Source: Bradyrhizobium iriomotense (lineage in GTDB: Bacteria; Pseudomonadota; Alphaproteobacteria; Rhizobiales; Xanthobacteraceae). From it: a stretch of DNA of 64,000 nt. Position numbers and translations under genes: made by a program. Within the stretch, counting starts at the first letter, position 1; each line of letters starts with the position of its first letter. Below, piece after piece: positions 43,824 through 52,616 of this stretch. Location of the stretch: positions 1 through 64,000 of the forward strand of contig NZ_BSOW01000026.1 in assembly GCF_030160715.1 (NCBI RefSeq), given 5' to 3'. The notes under the pieces are model-generated. The model was not told where the DNA came from. It worked only from the letters and a program-made list of their open reading frames with translations, and did not search any database.

Positions 43824-43844
43824 GGCGGCAGGCAGGTTGCCGCC
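43824..43844. terminator. Hairpin between convergent genes
   Basis: A 7-bp GC stem (43824-43830 with 43838-43844) directly follows the acyl-CoA dehydrogenase stop, 12 bp before the end of the convergent GGDEF gene. It has no T-tract but is placed to end transcription from the left. Confidence 0.35.
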
Positions 43845-43855
43845 GGTGAGAGATC

Positions 43856-45865
43856 TCAGGCGCTCGCGCGCGCGACGTCGTTGCCGAGGCGCTGGTGCTC
43901 CTCGGTGAGATAGCCCGACACCGCGTCTATCCGCATCGGCTTTGCGAAATAGTAGCCCTGGATATAGTCGCAGCCGAGCCGTCGAAGGCTCTCGAGCTGC
44001 GCGCGCGTCTCGACGCCTTCGACGACGCACGCGATCTCCATGTCCGCGCACAGGCCCGTCAGCGACTTGATGATCTTGTGGCTCACGGGATTGTCGTTGA
44101 CGTCGGCGACGAAGCTGCGATCGATCTTGATCTTGTCGAGCGGCAGGCGGTGCACGTGGCTGAGCGAGGAATAGCCGGTGCCGAAATCGTCGAGCGAGAT
44201 GCCGCAGCCCATCGCCTTCAGCGTGGCGATCGACTGCTGCGCCCGGACGAAATCGAAGGTGACCGCGGTCTCCGTGATCTCGAAGTCGATCCGCCGCGGC
44301 GGCACGCCGCTCTTCTCGATCACCGCGATCAGCGGCAGGATGCCGTCGGACGAGCAGATGTCATGGGCCGAGAGGTTGAACGACAGGCTGATATCGTCGG
44401 GCCAGGCTTTGCTTGCTGCCAGCGCGCGAACCAGGAGTGCCTGCGTCAGGCTGCGGATCAAGCCGATGCGCTCGGCAGCGGGGATGAAGTCGGCGGGCGA
44501 AACGAGGCCGAGGCGCGGGCTGTGCCAGCGCGCCAGCACCTCGAAGCCGGCGGTCCGCTCGCTCATCGCATCGACGATGGGCTGGAAGACGAGTTCCATC
44601 TCCGCGTCGAAATCGGCGGTGCGGAGCAGGTTCTCGATGACGCCGCGGCTGCGGATTTCCGCTTCCAGCTCGCTCGAGAAGATCACGGTGCGGCCGCGCG
44701 CATGGCGCTTGGCGTGGTAGAGCGCATAGTCGGCGCATTCGTAGAGGACTTCCGCATCCATCGCCGAGCGCGGATATAGCGCAAATCCGATCGAACAGGA
44801 GAGCCCGGTATGCGCCGTGTCGAGCTGATAGGGCAGCTTGACGCGATCGCCGATCCGGGTGCCGAGTTCGGCGAGATCCTCGTCACTGGGATCGCCTCTC
44901 ACCACGAGACCGAATTCGTCGCCCCCGAGCCGCGCGAACTCGACGCGATGAGGGCCAAAACCCTCGCAGACCTCGCGAATGCGCCGGCCTGCCTCGATCA
45001 GCACGCGGTCGCCGACGGTGTGGCCGTAATTGTCGTTGATCGGCTTGAAGCCGTCGAGGTCGATGATCCCGACCGCGAGCCGGATCTGCCGTCGCTCGGC
45101 ATCGCCGAAGGCGCTGGCGAGCTCGGCGAAGAAGCGGCGGCGGTTCGGCAGCTCGGTCAGGGAATCGAGATTGGCGAGGCGGAAATTCTCGTCCGACAGT
45201 GCTTGCGTCGCCACCTGCTGAGCGAGCAACGATTTGCGGGATGCGACGAGGTCGGCGAAGTCGCGGTAGTAGATGAACAGCACCGTCACCATCGCGCCCG
45301 ACACCAGGAGGCAGTTGACCGCGATCGCCTTCAGCGTCGGCTCACCCGTCGAGAAGTAGAAGATGGCGTAGGGAATATTGACGATCAGCGTCACGATCAG
45401 GGCCGCCGAGCGCAGATGCATCAGGCAGAAGATGCAGCCGATGACGGTCACCGCCATGTAGAAGGCGACCTGCCCCTTGGCGAACGGATCGCCGTAGGGA
45501 AAGAGCGCGAAGGACCAGGCGGTGAAGCCGGCTCCGATCGGAACCGTCAGCCAGTTGGTGGCGCGCAGATTGTGCAGGATGTCGGCGTCGCTGCGCACGA
45601 GATGGCGTTGGCGCAGCCACCAGAATGTCCTCAATGCCGCAACCGCGGACAGTGCGCCGGGCACCACCATGGTCAGCCACGCCGGCGCCACCGGGACGAA
45701 GGTGTAGGCAACCGCGAGCGTGTTGGCGATCAGAATGAAGTAGAGCAGCGGAATCTGCTTGGAGAACGCGTCGAACTGCGCGCGCGTCAGGTCGGGGTTG
45801 TCGGCGGGCACGCGAAACAGCCGCACCGCCGCCGCAAGGTGAGATTTGAAGTTTGCAACGAGCAT
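43856..45865 (-). CDS. Membrane GGDEF-EAL (EVL) cyclic-di-GMP protein
   Basis: 669 aa. The N-terminal membrane part (about 38-200) has roughly six hydrophobic helices and no recognised sensor motif. The GGDEF domain (about 230-395) has an intact GGDEF at 314-318. The RxxD inhibitory site is not present at the expected position. The EAL domain (about 415-655) reads EVL at 442-444, but the other catalytic motifs are intact: NLSAHDI, EITETA, DDFGTGYSSLS, KIDRSFV, VEGVE and QGYYFAKP. EVL variants can be active phosphodiesterases, so it may both make and degrade c-di-GMP. It is monocistronic. The 288 bp upstream of it (45,866-46,153) show no gene. Confidence 0.9.
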   Translation of the reverse strand: MLVANFKSHLAAAVRLFRVPADNPDLTRAQFDAFSKQIPLLYFILIANTLAVAYTFVPVAPAWLTMVVPGALSAVAALRTFWWLRQRHLVRSDADILHNLRATNWLTVPIGAGFTAWSFALFPYGDPFAKGQVAFYMAVTVIGCIFCLMHLRSAALIVTLIVNIPYAIFYFSTGEPTLKAIAVNCLLVSGAMVTVLFIYYRDFADLVASRKSLLAQQVATQALSDENFRLANLDSLTELPNRRRFFAELASAFGDAERRQIRLAVGIIDLDGFKPINDNYGHTVGDRVLIEAGRRIREVCEGFGPHRVEFARLGGDEFGLVVRGDPSDEDLAELGTRIGDRVKLPYQLDTAHTGLSCSIGFALYPRSAMDAEVLYECADYALYHAKRHARGRTVIFSSELEAEIRSRGVIENLLRTADFDAEMELVFQPIVDAMSERTAGFEVLARWHSPRLGLVSPADFIPAAERIGLIRSLTQALLVRALAASKAWPDDISLSFNLSAHDICSSDGILPLIAVIEKSGVPPRRIDFEITETAVTFDFVRAQQSIATLKAMGCGISLDDFGTGYSSLSHVHRLPLDKIKIDRSFVADVNDNPVSHKIIKSLTGLCADMEIACVVEGVETRAQLESLRRLGCDYIQGYYFAKPMRIDAVSGYLTEEHQRLGNDVARASA

Positions 45866-46153
45866 TGAAAATCGAGCCCCGGATCCCGCGAGAGTCCTTT
45901 GAAACGTGCGCGATCTTGCACAGCACGGGTAAAGGGCGGGTTAGACCGGTTCCGTGCGGGGGGCCTCGGAGGTCGTGCGAAACTCGCATTTCTACTGGCG
46001 TGGCGGGCGGTTGAGGCGACGTTAAGGATAGCGGTCGCGGCAGGTGGCCGTTTGCGACGTCAATTTCGCAAGATCGGCGCCATTACGCTCTGCTAACTAT
46101 GTGGAGCGGGGGACGAGGTGTCGTTTGCGGTTTCGACGCCTAGGTCCTGGGTC

Positions 46154-47305
46154 TCATTGCAAGGCGCGCTTCCAGTAGCCGGTGCCCAGCTTGCCGGTGA
46201 TGACGGCGGTGGCATCGCGGATTTCGTAGGAGCCGGCGTCGGCATAACCCGAGAGTCCCTTCAAGGCGTGCAGCGACCAATGGCCGTTCATGGCGGCAAT
46301 CGTGCCTTCATGCGCCGGCGCGGCGCGCCGCCCTTCGGCGTGGAACGCATAGGTGCCATCGCCCATGATGCGCCACGTCCAGCGCGACATCCCGCGATCG
46401 TTCGGCACCATGATCTCCCAGGTGCCGACCAGTGCGGGGTCGATGACCGATGCGACCGGAGCCGGCGCCGCCGCGACTGCCGGTGAGGCATTCGCCTGTT
46501 TCGTGACCTCTTGCTCGGCCGCGGACGGCGCGCCCGCGAGATAGATCGCCCGGCGCGAGAGCGAGCCGTAGACGAAGGGCTGCTGCTCGTTGCGTGTTGC
46601 CTCCATGACGTCGTCACGTACGTTGCGGAACATGAAGGTGATCTCGACACCCGGTGTCTCGATGTTGTGCAACAGCGCCGTGGTGAACGGGCTGTTGCGG
46701 CCGTCGCCGTCGAGCGCGGTTGTGCCGTCGCGCGCGGCATAGGCGACGAGGACGTTGCCGGCTGGCTCGATACGGCCGAGGCCGTTCGTCGCCGTCGCAC
46801 GCAATGCCAGCGACCGCTGCATCTTCGCGGCGAACGGGTTGTTGCGACAGGCGTCGAGGATGACGAGGCCGAGGCTCGCGGTGCTCGTGACCTGCAACAT
46901 CACGCTGCGCAGGCTGATTGCCTCGTTGGCCGCGTCGGTGTCCTTCTTCAATTCGGCATCGACCGGGATCAGCCAGTTCTCGCCGCTGATTTCCATGCCG
47001 TGGCCGGCGAAATACACCGCCGCCATGTCGGCGCCCGCCGCATCGCGGCCGAGCGTAATCAGGCCGCGACGCATCTCGTCGAACGAGGCGTTGCCGATGA
47101 GGGTGACCGCGAAGCCGAGACGCCTGAACGCGTTCGCGACATCGCCGGCATCGTTCGGCGGATTGGGCAGCGCCGGCACGCTTTTGTAGGCGCCGTTGCC
47201 GATCACCAGCGCCACGCGCTTGCCGTCGGCCGCCGCGGGAGCCGGCGCGCCGCCCGCGAGCGCAGCGGCAATGACTAATCCAAGAAAAAGCCGGCGCCGG
47301 TTCAT
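46154..47305 (-). CDS. Exported caspase-like (C14/metacaspase) protein
   Basis: 383 aa. The N-terminal signal peptide is MNRRRLFLGLVIAAALAGGA, ending PAAADG. The caspase-fold p20-like domain (about 29-250) starts RVALVIGNGAYKSVPALPNP. The catalytic dyad is visible as His102 (YFAGHGMEI) and Cys153 (ILDACRNNPF). An Ala/Pro linker leads to a C-terminal beta-rich domain (about 290-380) with LVGTWEIMVPNDRG and GHWSLHALKGLSG, resembling a lipocalin-like module. It is probably periplasmic. Substrate and role are unknown; such proteins are abundant in Bradyrhizobium. Confidence 0.85.
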   Translation of the reverse strand: MNRRRLFLGLVIAAALAGGAPAPAAADGKRVALVIGNGAYKSVPALPNPPNDAGDVANAFRRLGFAVTLIGNASFDEMRRGLITLGRDAAGADMAAVYFAGHGMEISGENWLIPVDAELKKDTDAANEAISLRSVMLQVTSTASLGLVILDACRNNPFAAKMQRSLALRATATNGLGRIEPAGNVLVAYAARDGTTALDGDGRNSPFTTALLHNIETPGVEITFMFRNVRDDVMEATRNEQQPFVYGSLSRRAIYLAGAPSAAEQEVTKQANASPAVAAAPAPVASVIDPALVGTWEIMVPNDRGMSRWTWRIMGDGTYAFHAEGRRAAPAHEGTIAAMNGHWSLHALKGLSGYADAGSYEIRDATAVITGKLGTGYWKRALQ

Positions 47306-47384
47306 GGCGCATCATACAGCGGCGCGAGCGACGCGGCTATTAGGGTCAGCCCCCATCCCGCTGCTGGTGATGTGGACCCGGCCA

Positions 47385-47413
47385 GCGCGCGGGCGGTGTC
47401 TCCGCCCGCGCGC
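47385..47413 (-). terminator. Strong hairpin downstream of the cyclase gene
   Basis: A perfect 12-bp GC stem with a 5-nt loop lies 13 bp beyond the cyclase stop on the minus strand. It has no clear T-tract, but the stem is the strongest in this area and probably ends that transcript. Confidence 0.55.
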
Positions 47414-47426
47414 CGATGCGACCGCG

Positions 47427-48524
47427 TCACGTAATGGCGATCGGGCAGCCGTTGCTTCCCGTGGCGCCCTTGATGGGGGCCGGGGCGAAGCAATAGACGA
47501 ACTGGTACTTCTTGTCGGCGATCAGCTCGTCGAAGATTAGGTTCTCGTGGTTGTGGATGCCGTGCTTGGTTTGCAGCTCGGCATGCACCACGAAGGCGAG
47601 CGACTTGTCGGGATTCGGCACCACCTCGACCGCCCAGGTGTCGGCCGCGGTGAGCGCGAGGTCCTTTTCGATCACCCATCGCGCCGCGTCGAGGCCAATG
47701 CCAGGCTCGCCGCTGTTGAAGCGATCATTGTTCTTCATCCATAGCGAACCCCATCCGGTATGGAACATGATCGCGTCGCCGGGCTTGATGTCGCTCTCCG
47801 ACATGTTCTGCTTGGCCAGCGCCGCCTTGATGTCGGCTGACGTGATCTCCTGGCCGGCGTCCATCATGCCGCCCTTGAGCGCGACCATGTCGACGAGATG
47901 GGCACGGGTGAACAGCGGCTTGAGCTTCTCGACGCCGAGCTTCTTCAGGCCGTAGGCGTCGCTGATCTCTGCCGCGGTATGACCGTTGTAGAACCGCATC
48001 TCGCTCTTGTCGCCGTCCTTGCCGAGCTGGATGCCGATGTGGCCGAGGCCGTCGAATTGCGTGCCGGTCTGGCCGATCTCGGTGGAGAGAAACTCGTCGT
48101 GATAGACGAGCTTGTTGTCGCCGAACGGGCCGCCGGTCGGGCCGCCTGGAATGCGCAGCGTGAAGGCGCGCGGACCGAACAGCGGCATGCCGCCCTCCTA
48201 GACGCGGCCGATCTTGTAGATCTTGCCGTCCTTGATCCATTTCGCCGCGTCGAGAACTTTTTCCGGGGTGATGTGGTTGGAGGCGCCTGCCTCGTCATCC
48301 TTGCCCCATTTTGAGGGCCACCACGGCTTGTCCGTTCCCTTGGGCATTGAGGTCGGAGTCTGCGCCTGGGCTTCGCTGACCGGCGCGAGCGAGAACTTGC
48401 CATGCATCGTGCCCGCGAGCGCGGCCCCTGCAGCGCCGGCGAGGCCTGCCGTGCGGAGCAAGGTCCGACGATCGGTCGTGGTCATTCCGCCCTGCAGTTC
48501 TTCGCCCTTGATTTCATTAGGCAT
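47427..48524 (-). pseudogene. Tat-exported cyclase-family hydrolase interrupted by an in-frame TAG
   Basis: Two frames in the same phase are separated by one amber codon at 48198-48200. The first (48198-48524, 108 aa) has a twin-arginine signal (DRRTLLRTAGLAGAAG) and begins the mature domain, ending KIYKIGRV. After the TAG come Glu-Gly-Gly and then MPLFGPRAFTLRIPGG (47427-48188, 253 aa), continuing the same domain. The motif QTGTQFDGLGHIG and PGDAIMFHTGWGSLW identify the cyclase/kynurenine-formamidase-like family. In relatives the position usually encodes Tyr (GRVYEGGMPLFG), one base from TAG. GAGGGCGGC before the internal ATG could permit reinitiation, giving an unexported catalytic part. 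A sequencing error or amber readthrough is possible. Confidence 0.8.
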
Positions 48525-48645
48525 TTCACTCTCCCAGGTTGCGGCCCAGAGAAGCCGGGCTCTAAAATTGTTTTCGCCATGCTCCTCCTACGTTAGGTTG
48601 TTGTCCAGCGACAAAAATAAGACGGCAAAAGGTGAGGGTGCGCCG

Positions 48646-49683
48646 ATGAGCCTGTTCGAGAGCGACAAATCCGCCGCGCGCCTTCCGGTGTCGTTGATCA
48701 CCGGCTTTCTCGGTAGTGGAAAGACGACGCTGCTCAATCACTTGCTGCGCCACAGCGACATGAGGGACAGCGCGGTCATCATCAACGAATACGGTGAAGT
48801 CAGCCTCGATCATCTCCTCGTCGAGCGCATTGACGGCGAGGTGGCCGTGCTCGCGAGCGGCTGCATCTGTTGCACCGTCCGCAGCGACCTCGAGGAGACG
48901 CTGCGTGGGCTCCTGGTGCGGCGTGACCGCCACGAAGTGCCGCCGTTCCGCCGCATCCTCATCGAGACCACGGGTCTCGCCGATCCCGCGCCGATCGTGC
49001 AGTTACTCCTGAACAATCCGCTGGTCTCGCATTTCCTGCGGCTCGATGCCGTCGTGACCACGGTGGACGCCGTTAACGCGGAGCATCAGCTCGATCGTCA
49101 GTTCGAGGCGGTGAAGCAGGTCGCGCTCGCCGACCGGCTGCTGATCACCAAGTCTGATCTCGCCGGCGATACCGCCGCGCTGGAAGCGCGCCTGCGCCGG
49201 CTCAATCCCGGTGCCGGAATAGAACGGGTGGCGCATGGCGAGATCGATCCGGCGCGGCTGTTTGGCGCCGGCCTCATCGATCCCGAGAAGAAGACGATCG
49301 ATGTCGCGCGCTGGCTCAACGAGGAGGCCTTCGTGAGGCACCGTGACTCTGTCCACGCGCACGCCGGCCACGCCCACGACCATGGCCATCACCATCACGA
49401 TGCATCGATCGCCAGCTTCATGCTTGCCTTCGACGAACCGCTCGACTGGATGGCGGTCTCGAACTGGCTTGCGCATCTGCGCTCCGGGCGAGGCGAGGAC
49501 CTGCTGCGCGTCAAGGGGATTCTCAACCTCAGCGGCGAGCCGGCGCCGGTCGCGATCCACGGCGTGCACCACGTTTTCCATCCGCCGGTGGCGCTCGCGA
49601 AATGGCCCGACGCCGACCGCCGCTCGCGCATCGTGTTCATCACCCGCAACATCGCGCGCGACGAGGTGCTTGCGCTCTGGTAG
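48646..49683 (+). CDS. CobW/COG0523 GTPase metallochaperone
   Basis: 345 aa from ATG 48646, with AAGGTGAGG upstream. The longer frame from 48223 is antisense to the cyclase signal region. It has a P-loop GFLGSGKTT (20-28), the metal motif CxCC as SGCICC (Cys73, 75, 76), ETTGLADPAP and an NKxD-like TKSD. A His-rich tract of His/Ala/Asp at about 243-257 precedes the C-terminal CobW domain (about 262-340). The family delivers Zn, Co or other metals to client enzymes using GTP. No Zur-like box was recognised upstream. Convergent with hisC. Confidence 0.9.
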   Translation: MSLFESDKSAARLPVSLITGFLGSGKTTLLNHLLRHSDMRDSAVIINEYGEVSLDHLLVERIDGEVAVLASGCICCTVRSDLEETLRGLLVRRDRHEVPPFRRILIETTGLADPAPIVQLLLNNPLVSHFLRLDAVVTTVDAVNAEHQLDRQFEAVKQVALADRLLITKSDLAGDTAALEARLRRLNPGAGIERVAHGEIDPARLFGAGLIDPEKKTIDVARWLNEEAFVRHRDSVHAHAGHAHDHGHHHHDASIASFMLAFDEPLDWMAVSNWLAHLRSGRGEDLLRVKGILNLSGEPAPVAIHGVHHVFHPPVALAKWPDADRRSRIVFITRNIARDEVLALW

Positions 49684-49727
49684 GCCGTGCGCCCAGCGGC
49701 GTGAGCAATCCCGGACTGGCCGCGCGG

Positions 49728-50780
49728 TCAGACGAGGCCGCGCAGCTCGGCGATCAGCCGGCCGCACTCTTCCTCCGTGCCGATCGTGATGCGCAGGAAG
49801 TTCTCGATGCGCTGCCTTTTGAAATGCCGGACCAGGACGCCGCGCTGGCGGAGCGCAGCCGCAAGATCCGCGCCGCCTTGGCTCCGATGGCGCGCGAAGA
49901 CGAAGTTTGCCTGCGACGGCAACACCTCGAAGCCGAGCCCTGCGAGCTCACGCGTCAGCGTTTCGCGGTTCGCCATGATGCGGCTACGCGTCACCTGAAA
50001 CCACGCATCGTCCTCGATGGCCGCTGCGGCGCCGGCAAGCGCAAGGCAATCGATGGGGTAGGAGTTGAAACTGTCCTTCACCCGCTCCAGCGCCTCGATC
50101 AGCGGCCGCTGCCCGATCGCAAAGCCGACCCGCAGGCCGGCGAGCGCCCGCGATTTCGAGAAGGTCTGAATGACCAGCAGATTGTCGTGGCGTGCAACGA
50201 GCGGCACGGCGCTCTCGGCGCCGAAATCGACATAGGCTTCATCGACCACCACGAGTTGGTCCGGATGCTCGGTGAGCAATGCCGCGATCGCCTCGCGCGG
50301 AAGGGCGCTGCCGGTCGGCGCGTTCGGATTGGAGAGAAGGATCGCGCTGCATGGCTGTCGGTAGTCGGCGATCTGCACCCGCATCTCGGCATCGAGCGGC
50401 ACTTCCTCGTGAGCGATCCCATAGAGGCCGCAATAGACCGGGTAGAAGCTGTAGGTGATGTCGGGAAACAGAAGCGGCGCATCGTGCTTCAACAGCGCCT
50501 GGAAGGTATGGGCCAATACCTCGTCCGACCCGTTGCCGACGAACACCTCCTCGGGCGCGACCTTGTAGTGGGCGGCAATCGTCTCGCGCAGGTGCGATGC
50601 CCGCGGATCGGGATAGAGGCGCAGTCGCTCCACTGCCGAAGCGACGGCCGCGAGCACGCGCGGCGAGGGCGGATAGGGATTCTCGTTGGTGTTGAGCTTG
50701 ACGACGCCGTCCCGCTTGGGCTGCTCGCCCGGCACGTAGGGCGACAAGGTGTGGACGACGGGACTCCAGAAGCGGCTCAT
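49728..50780 (-). CDS. hisC: Histidinol-phosphate aminotransferase
   Basis: 350 aa class I/II PLP aminotransferase. It has the HisC-typical start LNTNENPYPPSP, the Asp-Tyr region VVVDEAYVDFGA, and the PLP Lys in QTFSKSRALAGLRVGFAIG, followed by the Arg of FLRITIGT near the C-terminus. It converts imidazole-acetol phosphate and glutamate to histidinol phosphate. It stands alone, not in a his operon, so it may be a secondary copy with wider specificity (for example phenylalanine or tyrosine transamination). Confidence 0.85.
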   Translation of the reverse strand: MSRFWSPVVHTLSPYVPGEQPKRDGVVKLNTNENPYPPSPRVLAAVASAVERLRLYPDPRASHLRETIAAHYKVAPEEVFVGNGSDEVLAHTFQALLKHDAPLLFPDITYSFYPVYCGLYGIAHEEVPLDAEMRVQIADYRQPCSAILLSNPNAPTGSALPREAIAALLTEHPDQLVVVDEAYVDFGAESAVPLVARHDNLLVIQTFSKSRALAGLRVGFAIGQRPLIEALERVKDSFNSYPIDCLALAGAAAAIEDDAWFQVTRSRIMANRETLTRELAGLGFEVLPSQANFVFARHRSQGGADLAAALRQRGVLVRHFKRQRIENFLRITIGTEEECGRLIAELRGLV

Positions 50781-50999
50781 GATCTCGGACCTGGGGGAAT
50801 GATCCGATCACAGTAGGATATGCCGGGCGTCGGCGGAAGTCCGCTCGTGTTCGAAGCTCGAACCTGATCTGCGCAAACGTCGGAGGTCAGCACGTTCCTG
50901 CGAGCGAAGGCTTCATGCTAGGGTTGGCATCCAAGGTCGAATACGACCGACAACAACAAAGGCCGGCGCGTTCAAGCCAGGCTCCAAAGAGAGGAACAC

Positions 51000-52475
51000 A
51001 TGCCAGGTGCAGCCCTTCCCATTGATCCCTCCGTTCCAGGCGCCCCAGTGACGGCGGCCATCCTCGACAACTTGCGGAGGATCGTGGGTGACAAGGGGCT
51101 GATCCTGGAGGAGCACGACAAGCAGCCCTTCGTGACCGAGTGGCGCGGGACGCTGGTCGGGAAGGCTGCTGCGATCGTGCGTCCGGCCAATACGGCAGAG
51201 GTCTCCGCGGTCGTGAAGCTCTGCTACGACAACGGCATCGCCATCGTGCCACAGGGCGGCAACACCGGTTTGATGGGCGGTGCGACGCCATGGCCAACTC
51301 ACCGCGGCATCCTGCTGTCGCTCGGCCGCATGAACCACGTGCTCAACGTCGATCCGGTCGGCTATTCCATGACAGTGGAGGCGGGCTGCATCCTCGAGAC
51401 GATCCAGGAGACAGCAGCGCACCACGACCGCTTCTTTCCGCTCAGCCTCGGCTCGCAGGGCTCATGCATGATCGGGGGCAACCTCTCCACCAATGCCGGC
51501 GGCGTGCAGGTGCTGCGCTACGGCAATGCGCGCAACCTGGTCCTGGGCCTCGAGGTCGTGCTGCCGAACGGTGAGGTCTGGGACGGGCTGCGCGCGCTGA
51601 AGAAGGACAACACCGGCTACGACCTCAAGAATCTCTTCATGGGCGCCGAAGGCACGCTCGGCATCATCACCAAGGCGGTGCTGAAGCTCTGGCCGGCGCC
51701 GAAGGACGTGTGCACGGCATGGCTGGCGATCCGCGATCCGCAGGCCGCCATCGAGATCCTCTCGGAAGCATATGGCGCCTCCGACGACAATGTCGGCTCC
51801 TGCGAGCTCATGAGCCGCGCCGGCATCGACATGGTGCTGCGTCACATCCCCGGCACCCAGGATCCGCTCAAGGCGGAGACCCCATGGTATCTCCTGCTCG
51901 AATGGTCGTCCTCCCGGCCACGGCTGGACGGCAGCGCGGGCATGTCGGAGAAGATGGAGCAGTTCCTGGCCGATCAGCTGGAGGCGGGCCGCGTGCTGGA
52001 CGCGGTGATCGCGCAGACGCAGGCGCAGTCGCGCAACATGTGGCGCATTCGCGAAAGCAAGGCCGAAGCCAACCGCGCCGAGGGGCCGAGCTTGAGCTAC
52101 GACGTGTCGGTTGCGATCTCCAGAATCCCTGAATTCATCGACAAGGGCCTCAAGGCCGTCCTCGACATCCTGCCGACGATCCGGCCCTATCCTCTCGGCC
52201 ATATCGGAGACGGCAATCTGCATTTCTCCTTCATGGGCCCGATCGGCATGGACCGGGCGACGCTCGCGCAATATTCCGCAGCGATCACCCGGGCGGTGAA
52301 CGATCTTGTCGCCTCCATGGGCGGTTCGATCTCGGCAGAGCATGGCATCGGCATCGAGAAGATCGACGAGCTCTCGCACTACCGCTCGAAGACCGAGCTC
52401 GACGTCATGCGCACGATCAAGCGGGCGCTCGATCCGAAGAACATCATGAACCCCGGCAAGATCCTGCGGCTCTGA
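51000..52475 (+). CDS. FAD-linked 2-hydroxyacid dehydrogenase (GlcD / D-2-hydroxyglutarate dehydrogenase-like)
   Basis: 491 aa. The N-terminal FAD_binding_4 (PCMH) domain (about 50-230) has VPQGGNTGLMGGATP and GGNLSTNAGGVQVLRYGNAR. The C-terminal FAD-oxidase domain (about 235-490) has YPLGHIGDGNLHFSF and GGSISAEHGIGIEKI, whose His residues are the usual metal/substrate ligands. The family oxidises D-lactate, glycolate or D-2-hydroxyglutarate, passing electrons to quinone or ETF. It is monocistronic, with 219 bp to the divergent hisC start. Substrate not decided. Confidence 0.88.
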   Translation: MPGAALPIDPSVPGAPVTAAILDNLRRIVGDKGLILEEHDKQPFVTEWRGTLVGKAAAIVRPANTAEVSAVVKLCYDNGIAIVPQGGNTGLMGGATPWPTHRGILLSLGRMNHVLNVDPVGYSMTVEAGCILETIQETAAHHDRFFPLSLGSQGSCMIGGNLSTNAGGVQVLRYGNARNLVLGLEVVLPNGEVWDGLRALKKDNTGYDLKNLFMGAEGTLGIITKAVLKLWPAPKDVCTAWLAIRDPQAAIEILSEAYGASDDNVGSCELMSRAGIDMVLRHIPGTQDPLKAETPWYLLLEWSSSRPRLDGSAGMSEKMEQFLADQLEAGRVLDAVIAQTQAQSRNMWRIRESKAEANRAEGPSLSYDVSVAISRIPEFIDKGLKAVLDILPTIRPYPLGHIGDGNLHFSFMGPIGMDRATLAQYSAAITRAVNDLVASMGGSISAEHGIGIEKIDELSHYRSKTELDVMRTIKRALDPKNIMNPGKILRL

Positions 52476-52581
52476 TCAGCGTCGGGCACACCGCAGCAGG
52501 TCGGTGAAAAAGGCGAGGAGAGGCTATCGTTGCTGCTTGCTCGATAGCGACGGTGTGACGCGGGCGCTCACCAAATCGCGA

Positions 52582-52616
52582 TTTGACAGTTCTCCATATT
52601 TTGTCAAAATCGACAA
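52582..52616 (+). promoter_or_regulatory. Operator directly before the tetR start
   Basis: Two overlapping dyads abut the ATG: TTTGACA (52582-52588) with TGTCAAA (52602-52608), and TTGTC-N6-GACAA (52601-52616). The second ends at the base before the start codon, so a bound repressor would block transcription of its own operon. No Shine-Dalgarno is visible in this stretch. Confidence 0.5.

Noticed and set aside
51462..52379. 305-codon minus-strand frame in the FAD oxidase gene
   Set aside because: Antisense composition (Arg, Asp, Gly, His, Val); the plus-strand gene has full FAD-binding and FAD-oxidase motifs.
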